Part shown: positions 12,727-23,329 of the stretch, one piece after another
Numbering within the stretch: the first letter of the stretch is position 1
How the letters are laid out: every line of letters begins with the position of its first letter
Source of the DNA: Calamus simplicifolius
Taxonomy: Eukaryota > Streptophyta > Magnoliopsida > Arecales > Arecaceae
Reading direction: 5' to 3'
Assembly: GCA_900491605.1 (NCBI GenBank)
Contig: UESW01003880.1
Coordinates: 495,027-559,026 of the forward strand
DNA: 64,000 nucleotides
Notes under the pieces: generated by a model
Told to the model about the DNA's origin: nothing
The model's input: the letters and a program-made list of their open reading frames with translations, nothing else
Databases searched by the model: none
Made by a program: the position numbers and the translations under genes

Positions 12727-12869
12727 AAGATCGCTCCCGATCCAGGCCGCCTTCACTGCTTTCGTCTTCTCCCCTACTCTAATTCTTCTTGAGCCTGTTC
12801 ATCTTCCACCATTCGAGCCCTTCGCCTTTGATTCTCAGTTCTCGAACTCTCCAGGTTAGTTTTGTTTCC

Positions 12870-15086
12870 ATGGCCTCTTCATCTCTTTCATGTTCAATTT
12901 CTGATTCTAGTGGTTATTCCCCCAATCTTCCTCAACCTTCATCTTCTCCTGCGCCTAGCTGGTCCACCTCTGCGAAGGGTGTCCCAGCGGAGCAGCGGCG
13001 AGCTGCCAGGTGATTTCCGCCAAGAATCGCTCGGCGCCGGACGGGCCTTCATCCAGCGTCGTCCGGCTGTCGCCGGCCCCTCCCTTGTGAGGCAGTCCTC
13101 TCGGTTATGACTGCCCAAAAGATAATTAATCTCAGGGCTCAATACCAAATTTCTACCGATCTTTGTCTCTACCGGCCCCTTCCTGAGGATAGAGTAGTCT
13201 CCTCTTACCCCGGCCGGGTTGCCCTTTACGAATATTATTTTAAGGCTGGCCTTCGTATTCCTATTCACCCATTCATACTTAACATTCTAGATAGATATCC
13301 CTTGGCTTTGGCACAGTTGGCCCCAAATTTCATTTGGACCCTTGTCGGTTTCCCAGTGTTATGCCACATCCATGGGATAGAAGCTAGGATTTCTCTTTTT
13401 CGTTGTTTCTATACCCTTAGGAAACAATCGGGTGGTGGTCCTTCACTCCTAGGCCCACCAGAGCCCTTAAGTTGCATCTTCCTACTTCCATTAAGGGTTG
13501 GAAAGATAGGTTTTTCTTTGCCCAAATTGAGGGAGTAAAAACCAAGTGGGGAATCCCGACACCGAGGCAAACAAGGATCCCATAATTCTTCCAAGAGATC
13601 GAGAGGCGTTCGAACAGTTGATCACTATCGACATTCCTCGATGCAACCAACTGCTAGCCGAGGAGAATCTTCGGCTAGCAGGCCTTATTCCTGGCGACGG
13701 TGAGCAATAACTTTTCATCCTTTTAACTTGTTCTATCTTTTCTTTATATATATATATGTTCTTTGATCTGCAGGCATGGCACCATCGCTCCACACAATAA
13801 GAAAGCCACCACAAGAAGAGAAGAACCCGAGTGGATGGGGCCTCTACCGAGAAGAGGGCCAACATCAAAGTCGTTTAAAGGGCCAAGGCCGGAGAGGCCT
13901 CAGGAAGGAATGAGGCAGAGGAAAGGGAATGGCCTCGTTTGCCTTCACAGCACTGCCCCCGTCTCCTATTGACCTGACCGAGACTCCCCGGAGCAGAGGA
14001 CCAAGGCACCATCGCCACCACCTACTGCTCCTGTGGTGGAGCCAGCTGGCTCGGCCGCAGGGCCAACTCCAGAAGTCCCCCATTTACCGAAGAGGCGACG
14101 GCCAAGGAGTCTCTACCGGCCGAAGTGCCAGAGGCGCCATCGGCTTCTGATCCAGCACCGATGGCTCAAGCATCCGTCGATGCCATGGAGGAAGGCGAGG
14201 CCGACGCGCCTTCCTTCCAATCAATCCTGGCGCATCATAGCCGCTGGGCCGAGCGGGTGGTGGCTCAGGTTCATGTACCTGAGCTTCAGAGTGTCCTTCA
14301 AAACCAAGGGACCTTGTCTTCTTCCGAAAAGCGGCCCACCTCTGGGTAAGTGTCCTTCCTTTGTGGACTTCAAGGACTTTATTTTCCCTACTTAATCGAG
14401 TAATTTTTGGGTACAGGCGATAAACTCCTTAGTTGCCATCCGAGGTCTCTATCCCAGGCCGAGACTACCCTCAGCCAATTCCAGGAAAATGCCAGTCAAG
14501 CCGAGGCTAGAGCAGAGAGAGCCGAGGCAGCTATGGAGGCAGCCCAAGCAGAGGCAGCCCGGGCACAAAGGGTCGAGGCCAAAGCCGAAGCCGCCCGATT
14601 TAGAAATCTAGCCTGGGCTGAGAGGGTAGAAGAGGTGCTTGAGGTGGCCCAGCGCCAGGCGGCCAATGAACTCGACAATGCTCAAGTGGCGGAGGAGAAG
14701 CAAAAGGTCACTGAGGAGAGGCTAAAGATGGCAGAGGCAAGGGTGTTTTTGTTGAAAAATCAACTGCACTCCACCACCGTCAAAATAAAGGCAGCCGAGG
14801 AACGGGCCGAGAATGCTGAGAGATTGCCCGCCGATCCAACGCCGATATAGCCGATCTAAAGGCGGCGGTGACCGAGGCTGAGAAGAAAGCTGCCAAGGCC
14901 ATAGAAAACTTCAGGAAGTCCGAAGCTTACGATGAGGAGTTGGCCGAGACCACTGCCTCAGCGTATGATGGTGGCTTTCAAGACTGCAAGGAAAAAATCA
15001 AAAGACTATACGGTCTCGAGGGGCTTGAGGAGCTGGATCCAGATGATGTTCTCGAGGATGATGACCCAGCTCCAACTGAACCTTGA
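12870..15086 (+). pseudogene. Antisense gene of the Tat element (gypsy-type transposon domain plus coiled coil)
   Basis: The gene lies on the opposite strand to the Tat element that contains it. Exon 1 (12870-13699) has a Ser/Pro-rich start and then, from 13107 to about 13520, a domain with RPLPEDRV, YPGRVALYEYYF, GLRIPIHPF and LVGFPVLCH. It resembles the plant family called 'putative gypsy type transposon' (Transposase_28). Intron 1 is 13700-13773 (GTGAGC...CAG). Exon 2 (13774-14345) is Pro/Ala-rich. Intron 2 is 14346-14416 (GTAAGT...CAG). Exon 3 (14417-15086) is a long Ala/Glu/Arg coiled coil with an acidic end. Frameshifts near 13015, 13540 and 14850 break this copy. The function is unknown. 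The same exon plan occurs in the other Tat copy at 56479-58795. Confidence 0.8.
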
Positions 15087-15309
15087 GCTCCTCTTTTTTT
15101 AATGTACCAAGTCCGACTTGGATCAGCAATTTTGTAAGCTGTCATTAATGAAAACTCTTTGATCCATATCATCTTCATTTGATTTGCATTGTGGCCAATG
15201 AGTTTTTTAGCGGATAGAACAACGTGAGTAGGCTGGTGCGAGCCAATTCTAGAGAATAATCAAGGCTAAGGTCGTAGGCAAGTGTAGCTGAAGTCTTTGA
15301 TTTGATAAC
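15087..15309 (-). other. Tat spacer between the antisense gene and the solo LTR
   Basis: Tat internal DNA just beyond the 3' end of the antisense gene. No coding frame or motif was recognised. It continues at 16876 after the inserted solo LTR. Confidence 0.6.
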
Positions 15310-16875
15310 TGTTGGCCCAGATGGCAACCCAAGAGGGGGGGTGAATTGGGTTATTTAAAAAATTTAACACTTTAAAACTATGTGCCTGATTTGAAAGTGA
15401 TTGAGTGCAATGAATAGATAAATGCTAAGCACAAATAAATGAGATAGAGAGAGAGATAATATGCACAGCAAACATAAAGATTTTATAGTGGTCGGTGTTT
15501 CCAACACCTACGTCTACTCCAAAGCTTCACTTGGGTCCATACTATAATCCACTTGATTACAGTCGAGTTGTTTTACAAGCTCACAACTCAAAACTTGTTG
15601 TTTCCCCTGGGATCACAATGAACCCAGCTGGTTTTTCCGGACTCACCAGCACAAAACCCAACCACAAGCTATCCTTAGCTTGTACAGAGGTATACTACCT
15701 CCACTAATTCAATCTCCGATTAAACTAGCAAACAATAATGAAAAATAGAGTTTTGAATACACAGCAGCTCCTCAAATGAGCAAATATACAATAAAATAAA
15801 TAAGGGTAAGAAAAGCCTATTTAAAGCAATTTGGATGTGTGCTTTTCTTCTTTTTCTCTTCTTCTTTGAAAGATTGAATCAGGCCTCAGCTCAGATTCTT
15901 CACAGAAAATCATAGTTGAGAAGTTGAGGATTTTGGGGCTTTTGCTTTCTCTCTTCAAATGTTGGAAATCTCTTGGATTTGATCTTGAGAAGCTTTTGGA
16001 TTTCTCTTTGAATTCTGTGGGATTGATGGACTTAAGCTTAGAGTTTTTCCTTTTGATTTTTCTCTCAGGATTTTTGGATTTTTTACAAAATATTTCTCTT
16101 TTTTCGTTCTTATATTTTTTAACCGGACGAATCTCCTTTTTATAGACTCCTTGATCCAAGGTTTTCAATGGAAAACTAGTCATTGTGAGATGTTTGGATG
16201 TTTCTACACTCAAAGAAAATAGCTGTTAGAGATTAGGTAGAAAAAATCTTACCGTTGAAATCTGTTCTGACATTTGAAAAATCCGTTCCTGACAGGTTGG
16301 AGTCGGCTCCAACTTTTCAGGTGTTGGCTCCAAGTCGGGGTGTCCAAAAATAGTAACAAAAGTTCATTGAGGAGTCGGCTCCAAAAAAGTTAAGTGTCGG
16401 CTCAACGCTTTCGGGAGTCGGCTCCGAAATCCAAGGGTGTCGGCTCCAACAATGTCTACAAAAATACGTTCTCTATATCTCATGTTGGAGTCGGCTCCAG
16501 AAACTCAGGTGTCGGCTCCTGAATTCTCAGGTGTCGGCTCCGATCTCCAGTGTCGGCTCCACAAACTGATGCAAAAAACACTTCTCTATATCTCAAGTTG
16601 GAGTCGGCTCTGAAACTGTAGGTGTCGACTCGGACCGTGCCGAAATTCCAGAAAAGTTTTGATACGCCCTGGGGTCGGCTCCTGACTGTTTGGGTGTCGA
16701 CTCTAAGTTCTGAACTTACATATTTTCTTTTCAATTTTGATTCAAAGCTTATTTCCTTATACCTTTTGAATGATTAAACATTTTTAATCCCTGAATTACT
16801 TATTAAATTTTTTTGAAACATAGTGAATATACTCATGTCTTTTGTTAATCATCAAAATCAATAATTGGGTCAACA
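15310..16875 (-). mobile_element. Solo LTR of a Sirevirus-like copia element
   Basis: The 1,566-bp segment starts TGTTGG and ends GGTCAACA, the same termini as the Sirevirus LTRs at 19288-20687 and 37232-38610. It shares their first tens of bases, but the middle is diverged. Flanks are ATAAC (15305-15309) and ATAAT (16876-16880), a target duplication with one mismatch. No internal region is present, so it is probably the product of LTR-LTR recombination. The part at 16290-16720 repeats the motif GNGTCGGCTCC many times. Open frames inside it are spurious. Confidence 0.85.
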
Positions 16876-16989
16876 ATAATAGTTCAAATGACTTAGATAT
16901 AAGATCCGGCCTTATGCCCTTGGCCGACACAGGCTGGGAGTGCAAAGGGAGTAGAGTACCGATGTGAAGTCGGTTTAGGGGTAGACACC

Positions 16990-17395
16990 AAGCTACAAAG
17001 TACTCGCAGCTTAGCTTGAGAGATGGTACGAGTCGGATTTGAACGTCGGCACAAAACCGAGCGGAGCGCTGATGAGAGATCTGGCCAATATACTGACACA
17101 GAATTAGGCTGTGCCGATGCGGAACCAAACTTGAATGCCGACGCGGAGTCGGGCTTCAAGTGCTAACGTGGAGCTGGGCTTTAAATGCCGATGCAAAGTC
17201 GGGCTTAAAGTGCCAACGCGGAGACGGGCTTCAGGTGCCGACGCGGAGCCGAGCATCAGGTGCCGACGCGAAGCTGGGCTTCAAGTGCCGATGCGGAGTC
17301 GGGCTTCCAGTTCGATGCGGAGTCGAGCTTCAAGTGCCGACGCGGAGTGAGCTTCAAGTGCCGACGCGGAGTTGGGCTTCCGGTAAGAAGTGAGA
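16990..17395. repeat. Tandem repeat of about 25-28 bp in the Tat spacer
   Basis: Variants of GTGCCGACGCGGAGTCGGGCTTCAA repeat over about 400 bp between the end of pol and the antisense gene. The same kind of array, in the matching place and opposite orientation, is at 55660-56090 in the other Tat copy. It is therefore a standing part of the element. Long open frames across it are repeat artefacts. Confidence 0.85.
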
Positions 17396-17473
17396 TTGCT
17401 CAGACACTTTCGTTATGAGAAAATGAATATTATTCTAGCAGACATGCTCAAATATTAAAGACATTAGCTCACT

Positions 17474-19287
17474 ACTGATAGTACCGACGTAGGTTGTCCG
17501 CGTTCCAAGTGCGAGGGAGAGGCTTCCCATCTAGCCCCTCGATCCGATATGCTCCGCGATGAAGTACGTCGATGACTCAATAAGGTCCTTCCCAATTAGG
17601 AAACAACTTTTCCCCCTCTATAGGTTTGGAGATTTCGGCTCGTTTGAGGACTAGGTCTCTGGGAGGAATGTTCTGGGACGAACTTGGGCATTGTAGTATT
17701 TCACGATCCTCTGCCGGTAGGAGGCCATTTTGAGTCGCGCCTGATCACGAAGTTCTTCGATGAGGTCGAGGTTGGCTCTCAATTGGTTGGGATTGTCATC
17801 CTCATCATATGATTGTGTCCGAGGACTGGGGTTGCCAATCTCCATTGGGATGACTGCTTTCGTTTCGAACACGAGGCTGAAAGGAGTTTCTTCAGTGGGA
17901 GTTCGGGGCGTTGTGTGGTACGCCCACAGCATGTTCGGAAGCTCCTCCACCCATCTTCCTTTAAAATCATCTAGGCGCATCCTCAGCCCTTGAAGGATTA
18001 TCCGGTTTGTCACTTCTGCAGCTCCGTTTGTTTGTGGATGACTGACAGAAGTAAACCTCTGATATATCCCCAGTTCGGCACAAAACTCTTTGAAAGGGGT
18101 GCTGTCGAACTGGCGACCATTGTCTGTAACGAGTGTGTGGGGCAGTCTAAACCGATAGATAATAGACTTCCAGAAGAAGTTCCTCACCTTAGCTTCGGTA
18201 ATTTTGGCTAACGCTTCGGCCTCGACCCATTTGATGAAGTGGTCGATGGCCACGAGCAAAAACTTTCGCTGACCCGAGGCTAGAGGAAATGGTCCTAAGA
18301 TGTCCATTCTCTATTGGGCGAAAGGCCATGGGGCTGACAGAGGGCTCAACTGAGAGGTTGGCAGCCGTTGAATACTAGCGTGCCGTTGACAATTGTCGCA
18401 TTTCCGGACTAATTTGGCTGCGTCTTCCTGCATGGTGGGCCAGTAGTAGCCTTAGCGGAGGGCCTTATGTGAAGGGCTCTGCCCGCTAGGTGGTTCCCAA
18501 ATACCCTCATGGATTTCCTAAAGATTGTAATCGGCGTTGACAGGACCAACACACCTGAGGAGAGGGTGTGAGAAGGATCTTCGGTACAGTTGCCTGTCGA
18601 ACATCAAGAACTTGCGTACTCGCCGCTTGAATAACTTGGCTTCAGCGGGGTCGACTAGAAGGGTACGGCGGTGAAGTATTGGATGTAAACATCCATCCAG
18701 GAAGGATCTTGGCAGATCGGTAGGGATTCTTCTACCGTATCGATGCTTGGGATTTCTAGATGTTCCACGTAGGTTCTTTCCAAGGTTCCGTTAGCCGAGG
18801 TGGCTAGCCGAGACAAAGCGTCAGCTCTAGCGTTCTCTTTCCGAGGGATATAACTGACACTGAAATGGGTCAAGGGAGAGGCTAGTGACTGCACCATACT
18901 CAGGTAACAAGACATACTAGGATCTCATGCCTCATACTCCCCTTTGATCTGACCAGAAATGAGCTGGGAATTAGTGAAGACCCTAAGGAATTTCACCCCG
19001 AGCTCCTGGGCCAGCCTCATCCCTGACAGCAAGGCCTCGTACTCGGCCTGGTTGTTAGTGGCTGGGAAGAGGAAACAGAATGCATACTCAGTCACAACTC
19101 CGTCTGGACTTGCTAGGATGAGGCCTACCCCGCTTCCTTGAGAATTTGATGCTCCGTCCATGTGAAGGATCCAATTCTCCCCTCGTCCCTCGACTACATC
19201 GCCTAAAGGGTTTGCATGAGACTCCTTTGGCTGCTCTTCTATCCAGGTGCACTCGACCAGGAAATCTGCTAAAACCTAAGACTTCCT
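17474..19287 (-). pseudogene. Tat pol, 3' part: second RNase H and integrase
   Basis: This is the continuation of the pol gene cut by the Sirevirus at 19288. From high to low coordinates it shows the linker VLADFLVECTW-like region, an RNase H domain (19161-18655) with NNQAEYEALLSGM and NARADALSRLA, a degraded zinc-binding part of integrase (about 18640-18320), and the integrase core (18307-17651) with MDILGPF, TDNGRQFD and NGAAEVTNR. The third motif keeps the catalytic Glu (codon 18014-18016). A C-terminal stretch ending in NADNLRRYYQ-like sequence lies at about 17480. Stops and frameshifts separate the open pieces. The second, archaeal-like RNase H is a known mark of the Tat lineage. Confidence 0.88.
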
Positions 19288-20687
19288 TGTTGGTCCAGAT
19301 AGCAACCCAAGAGGGGGGGTGAATTTGGTTTTTCAAAAATTAAACTCCTATTAAAAAACAATCCCCCAGTGGAAGTGAAAACTTAGATGTATACGAATTA
19401 AAATAGAGTGTGCAAAGATAGAGAGTAAGAGACAAGAAAACAATCACTGCAAATACAAGAAGTTTTATAGTGGTTCGGTGTACCTACACCTACATCCACT
19501 CCCAAGTACCTCTTGGGTCCACACTATAATCAATCTGATTACAGCAGAGTTGTTTTGCAAGCTCACAACTCAAACTTGTTGTTTTCCGGGTGCACAACGA
19601 ACCCAGTTGGTTTTCAAGGCTCACCAGCACACAACCTTACAACACAAGCAATAGCTTGCACAAGGCTAACAGCCTTAACGGAATCAATCCTCTGATTGAC
19701 CCAGCAAACAATAACTTTTTTACAAATTTAAAAGCTCCTCCAATGAGCAAATATACAATAATAGAACAACAATAAAGATATAGGAATCAAAGCCTGATTT
19801 GCAAATCTTGGTGGCTTGCTTCTTCTCTTCTCTTGAGTGGATCTTCCTTTAGAATGCTCTTGAAGCTCCGAAGATTAGAAAACTAGGGCTTGCTTCTTCT
19901 TTTGAGATTTCTTCAAAATAGAACAAGGAATGCTAGAAATCTCTCTCTTTTCTTTTGGGAGATCAGTATAATCTTTCCTTTCGAATCTTCCCTCTTTTCT
20001 CTTTTGATTTTCTGATGGATTTCACTCTTTTTTTCTGATTTTTCTCTCTTGTTTTCTTGCTTGTCCTTTTTTTTTCGGATACAATAAAACCTCTTCTTAT
20101 AGATTCTTCTTAATCCATAAATAGCCAAAAACTATCCGTTAGAAACAAGTGTAAGAAGGATTAGAACCAAAAAGGGTAATAGCCGTTGGAATTAAAAAGA
20201 TAAAGATAAAGTTTAGAGACGTTCTGACAGTTCTGAAGTCGTTTCTGACAAACTAGAGTCGACTCTAACTTTTCTAGAGTCGGCTCTAAGTCGAAAATCC
20301 CCAATCCGCTCGATCTGGAGTCGTCTCTGACTTTTCTGGGGTTGACACAAAAATCTTCTGAAGTCGACTCTAACAGTCCAGGAGTCGACTCTAAATTATG
20401 ACCGAAAAAACCATCGTTCTATCTTTTCTGTTGGAGTCGGCTCTAACAGTCCAGGTGTCGACTCTAAGTCTGTGCCGATTTCTGGAGTCGACTCTGCGAT
20501 TCCATGTGTCGACTCTAATGTCTGCAATCTTACCTTGACATTAGATTCGAACTAGAACTTGATTTTTTTGTGATTTTGATTAATAAATCATATCATAAAC
20601 TGAAAAACTAAACCAAAATCATTAGTAACTTCAAATGTTATACTCAATTAGTTTTGTTAATCATCAAAATCAATAATTGGGTCAACA
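19288..20687 (-). repeat. 3' LTR of the Sirevirus
   Basis: A 1,400-bp LTR starting TGTTGGTCCAGATAGCAACC on the plus strand and ending GGTCAACA. It matches 37232-38610, at roughly 94% over the first 240 bases by eye. The stretch 20230-20530 contains about ten copies of a near-palindromic GAGTCGACTC-type motif. Confidence 0.93.
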
Positions 20688-21110
20688 ATCTCCCCCTTTT
20701 TGATGATGACAAAAACTTTGAGTATATGTATTAAAAATTCATTTGAAATGAGTGTTATAGACATTGTTAAAGCTTTAAAACTTCCTAACAGAGAATTTGA
20801 TATCAAGTTTCAAAATGAACTTTAAAAAACATACTTGAGTTCTATTATAAACAGCAATCAAGATGATTTGACATAGAAAATCATTTAATATAGAAAATCG
20901 TTAAGCTCCCCCTGCATTAAATAACTCCCCCTATGCAAGGTACATGTAAATAAACTGAAATATGATCAATTGATTAGAATTTATAGATTTCTCTCCCCCT
21001 TTTTGAGATATGTCAATTGATTAAAATATATTGAAATCTTATAAATCTTATTCTTTCATTCTCTCTTATATTCTTACATATACAATTTTCTCTCCCCTTT
21101 TTTGTTATTA
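20688..21110 (-). promoter_or_regulatory. Multiple polypurine tracts of the Sirevirus
   Basis: On the minus strand, AAAAAGGGGGAGA abuts the LTR (about 20690-20703). Further G-rich purine runs lie near 20905, 20925, 20993 and 21094. Repeated purine tracts upstream of the 3' LTR are a known Sirevirus feature. The tract nearest the LTR should be the functional primer. Confidence 0.8.
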
Positions 21111-21788
21111 GCAATAAGGTGAATTTAAAAATAATAATGTGGGTTATCAGAGCGAGGTTGTTGGTTCATTCAATCATAGAGATAGTAAACTTCATCCATT
21201 GTAATTGCTCGTCATAAACAAATTTGCAATAAAAAGATAATTGTATTTCATTTCAAGATGCATTACATGTGTCTATCAAAATACATTCTCAGTAAAGTAC
21301 TATATTAATCAGAAAATCCTAGATACAAGCTAACAAAGTATAGTAAACTAGAAATCCTAAGATTCAAAATATGAAAAGCTAATCTTAGGTTTCTAAAAGG
21401 TTAGGGTAGGATAGGCTTAGATAGGGTATCACTGTAGGAAATGGAAGGTCAATCAAACATGCTTGTAGACAATTTTCTTCAGATGGCCTATCATTTCCAT
21501 AATCTCATCTTTTTGTGATTTCTTAAAGCCTTCAAGACAACTCTCAACTTGAGTAACAGCAAGGTCTAAATCTTTCTTCAATTGTCAGTAGCATCTAGAT
21601 AAGCTCTAGATCCATCTGCAATCCCTTCCAGCCTTTCAAAAATCTTTTGAAGCTCAGTACCAAGGGACTCTGCAGAGTGGCTAATGGAAAATGAAATCAA
21701 GTCGAGTCTGGAATTGATCTCCTCCTTAAACTGTCTGAAGTCATCTCTCAACTACAAATATCATTGCTCCTCTGACTGTCATACTCAG
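21111..21788 (-). other. Sirevirus segment between the envelope-like ORF and the purine tracts
   Basis: About 680 bp with no convincing coding frame. Some translated stretches at about 21480-21780 look like the decayed C-terminal part of the envelope-like ORF, but the frame is broken. Confidence 0.5.
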
Positions 21789-22816
21789 CTAATAATGCTC
21801 TGAGCTGACCAATCTGCTCATCAGAAAATCTCTCAGATACAAATGTTGTCTGAGTTGGAGGTGAAGAATATGTGCTCGGTCAGCCTCAGAAGGTCCAGTA
21901 GTAGATGGTCCCGCAACTGATGGTCCAGGGATGTCCTCAACTCTGGCCTCCTCTGCTCTAGCCTCTCGTCTCCTTTTATCCAATTTTTATTTACCTTTCT
22001 GAAGCCCATGGTGAATGGTAGAGACACTGTAGTAGTCTGTATGCCTTAATTTCCTCAGTGGCTCATTGTCCATGATTAGCACACCTTGGCTTATGAATAC
22101 CAAAGTCAGAATCATACCATATGGCAATGTAGATCTTTTCTTGGTAGCTGCCTCTGCCATATAGCCTATCATCATCCAGCTAAATTTACTGGCTGCCCGG
22201 TAATGATACAATCCATCAGCAAGATGTCTCGCTCTGAGACATACTCAAATCTGCCTATCTTTGGAAATAATATCCTCCCGCAGATGTTGTGAAGAAGCCT
22301 GAGTTCCAAATTCAGTTGATTTACCAAAATTTCCTCAAACTCAGATACCTCTCTCCCCAACATCCTAGATAGGGCACCACCACGATCATCATGCTGATAC
22401 TCATTTATCCCAACAGTGGGCATCTCTAACAAATTTCCAAGTATCTTAGCAGTGATCACAACTCTTGTTCCTCTCACATAACTTACTAAACCTCCCTCTC
22501 CTCTACTCAAATCATTGTAGAATTCTCTTACGAGGGCCGGGTAGGTAGGAACATCCAAGGAACAAGCTTTCTCCCATCCCATTTCTTTCAATTGACGCCC
22601 AATAGAGAAACCCTCCGAAGCAAAGAAATCGAAATCAACCTTCCTTCTGGTTGTGATAGCCTTACCCGCTAATTGGTCAATGTGAGGAGAAGATGGAGAT
22701 GGTGGAGAAGCCTCACGAGTGGCAGAAGATGATGAAGATGGAACTTGCCTCCGAATCATGCGACGCCTCGTGGGAACGGCCGAACCTCCAACGATAGCAC
22801 GCCTTTTAGGAGCCAT
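21789..22816 (-). pseudogene. Sirevirus envelope-like ORF (plant transposon protein domain)
   Basis: The frame opens with MAPKRRAIVGG at 22816. A Ser/Pro-rich basic N-terminus (residues 1-60) is followed by a domain with SEGFSIGRQL, GWEKACSL, PALVREFYNDL, GTRVVITAKILGNLL and NICGRILFPK. This matches the plant domain named 'putative plant transposon protein' that is found in Sirevirus envelope-like ORFs. It runs open to 22172 and then continues in other frames to about 21789 with a Ser/Pro-rich tail, so there are at least two frameshifts. No clear membrane segment is visible in the intact part. Whether such proteins act as envelope is unproven. Confidence 0.72.
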
Positions 22817-22909
22817 AGGATTTGATTGGAATGAGTAATCAAGGGATTTGAAGGGTTTAGAGGGGTTGGAATAGGTTTGGAATGGCTCTAGAGAGGATTG
22901 GAGACGATA

Positions 22910-23125
22910 GAATCCGAATAGGTGTCGACTCCGCCTATATATTTTTGACCTAGTTCACTTAGAGTCGACTCCCGCAAAGTGAGGTGTCGGCTCCGAACCA
23001 GAAAATCTGTCAGTGCCCGAATTAGAGTCGGCTCTGCAGAAGCAGGTGTCGGCTCTAATTGCCCAGACAGAACATCAAATAGGAAGGTGTCGACTTCACA
23101 AACTGTAGGTGTCGACTCCACAAAA
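22910..23125. repeat. Cluster of GTCGRCTC motifs between pol and the envelope-like ORF
   Basis: At least eight copies of GNGTCGRCTCY variants (GTGTCGACTCC, GAGTCGACTCC, GTGTCGGCTCC) lie within 215 bp. The same motif is repeated in both LTRs of this element and in the solo LTR at 15310-16875. Several copies are 10-bp palindromes. Confidence 0.75.
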
Positions 23126-23329
23126 GTTTCAGTAAAAAATTTGAATTTCAAGGATCTGAAACTGATCAAATTAATCATCAAACTCTAGATAAGTGTTCCT
23201 TAATCAATTGGGGAAACAATGAATCAAATTTCTAGATAAATTTCCTTATTGAACATAGAGGATTTTCAAGAAATTGATGAAGTCTAGATAGTTGTTGTCC
23301 TTAAGAGTTTCAGAAAATCATTCTAAAGG

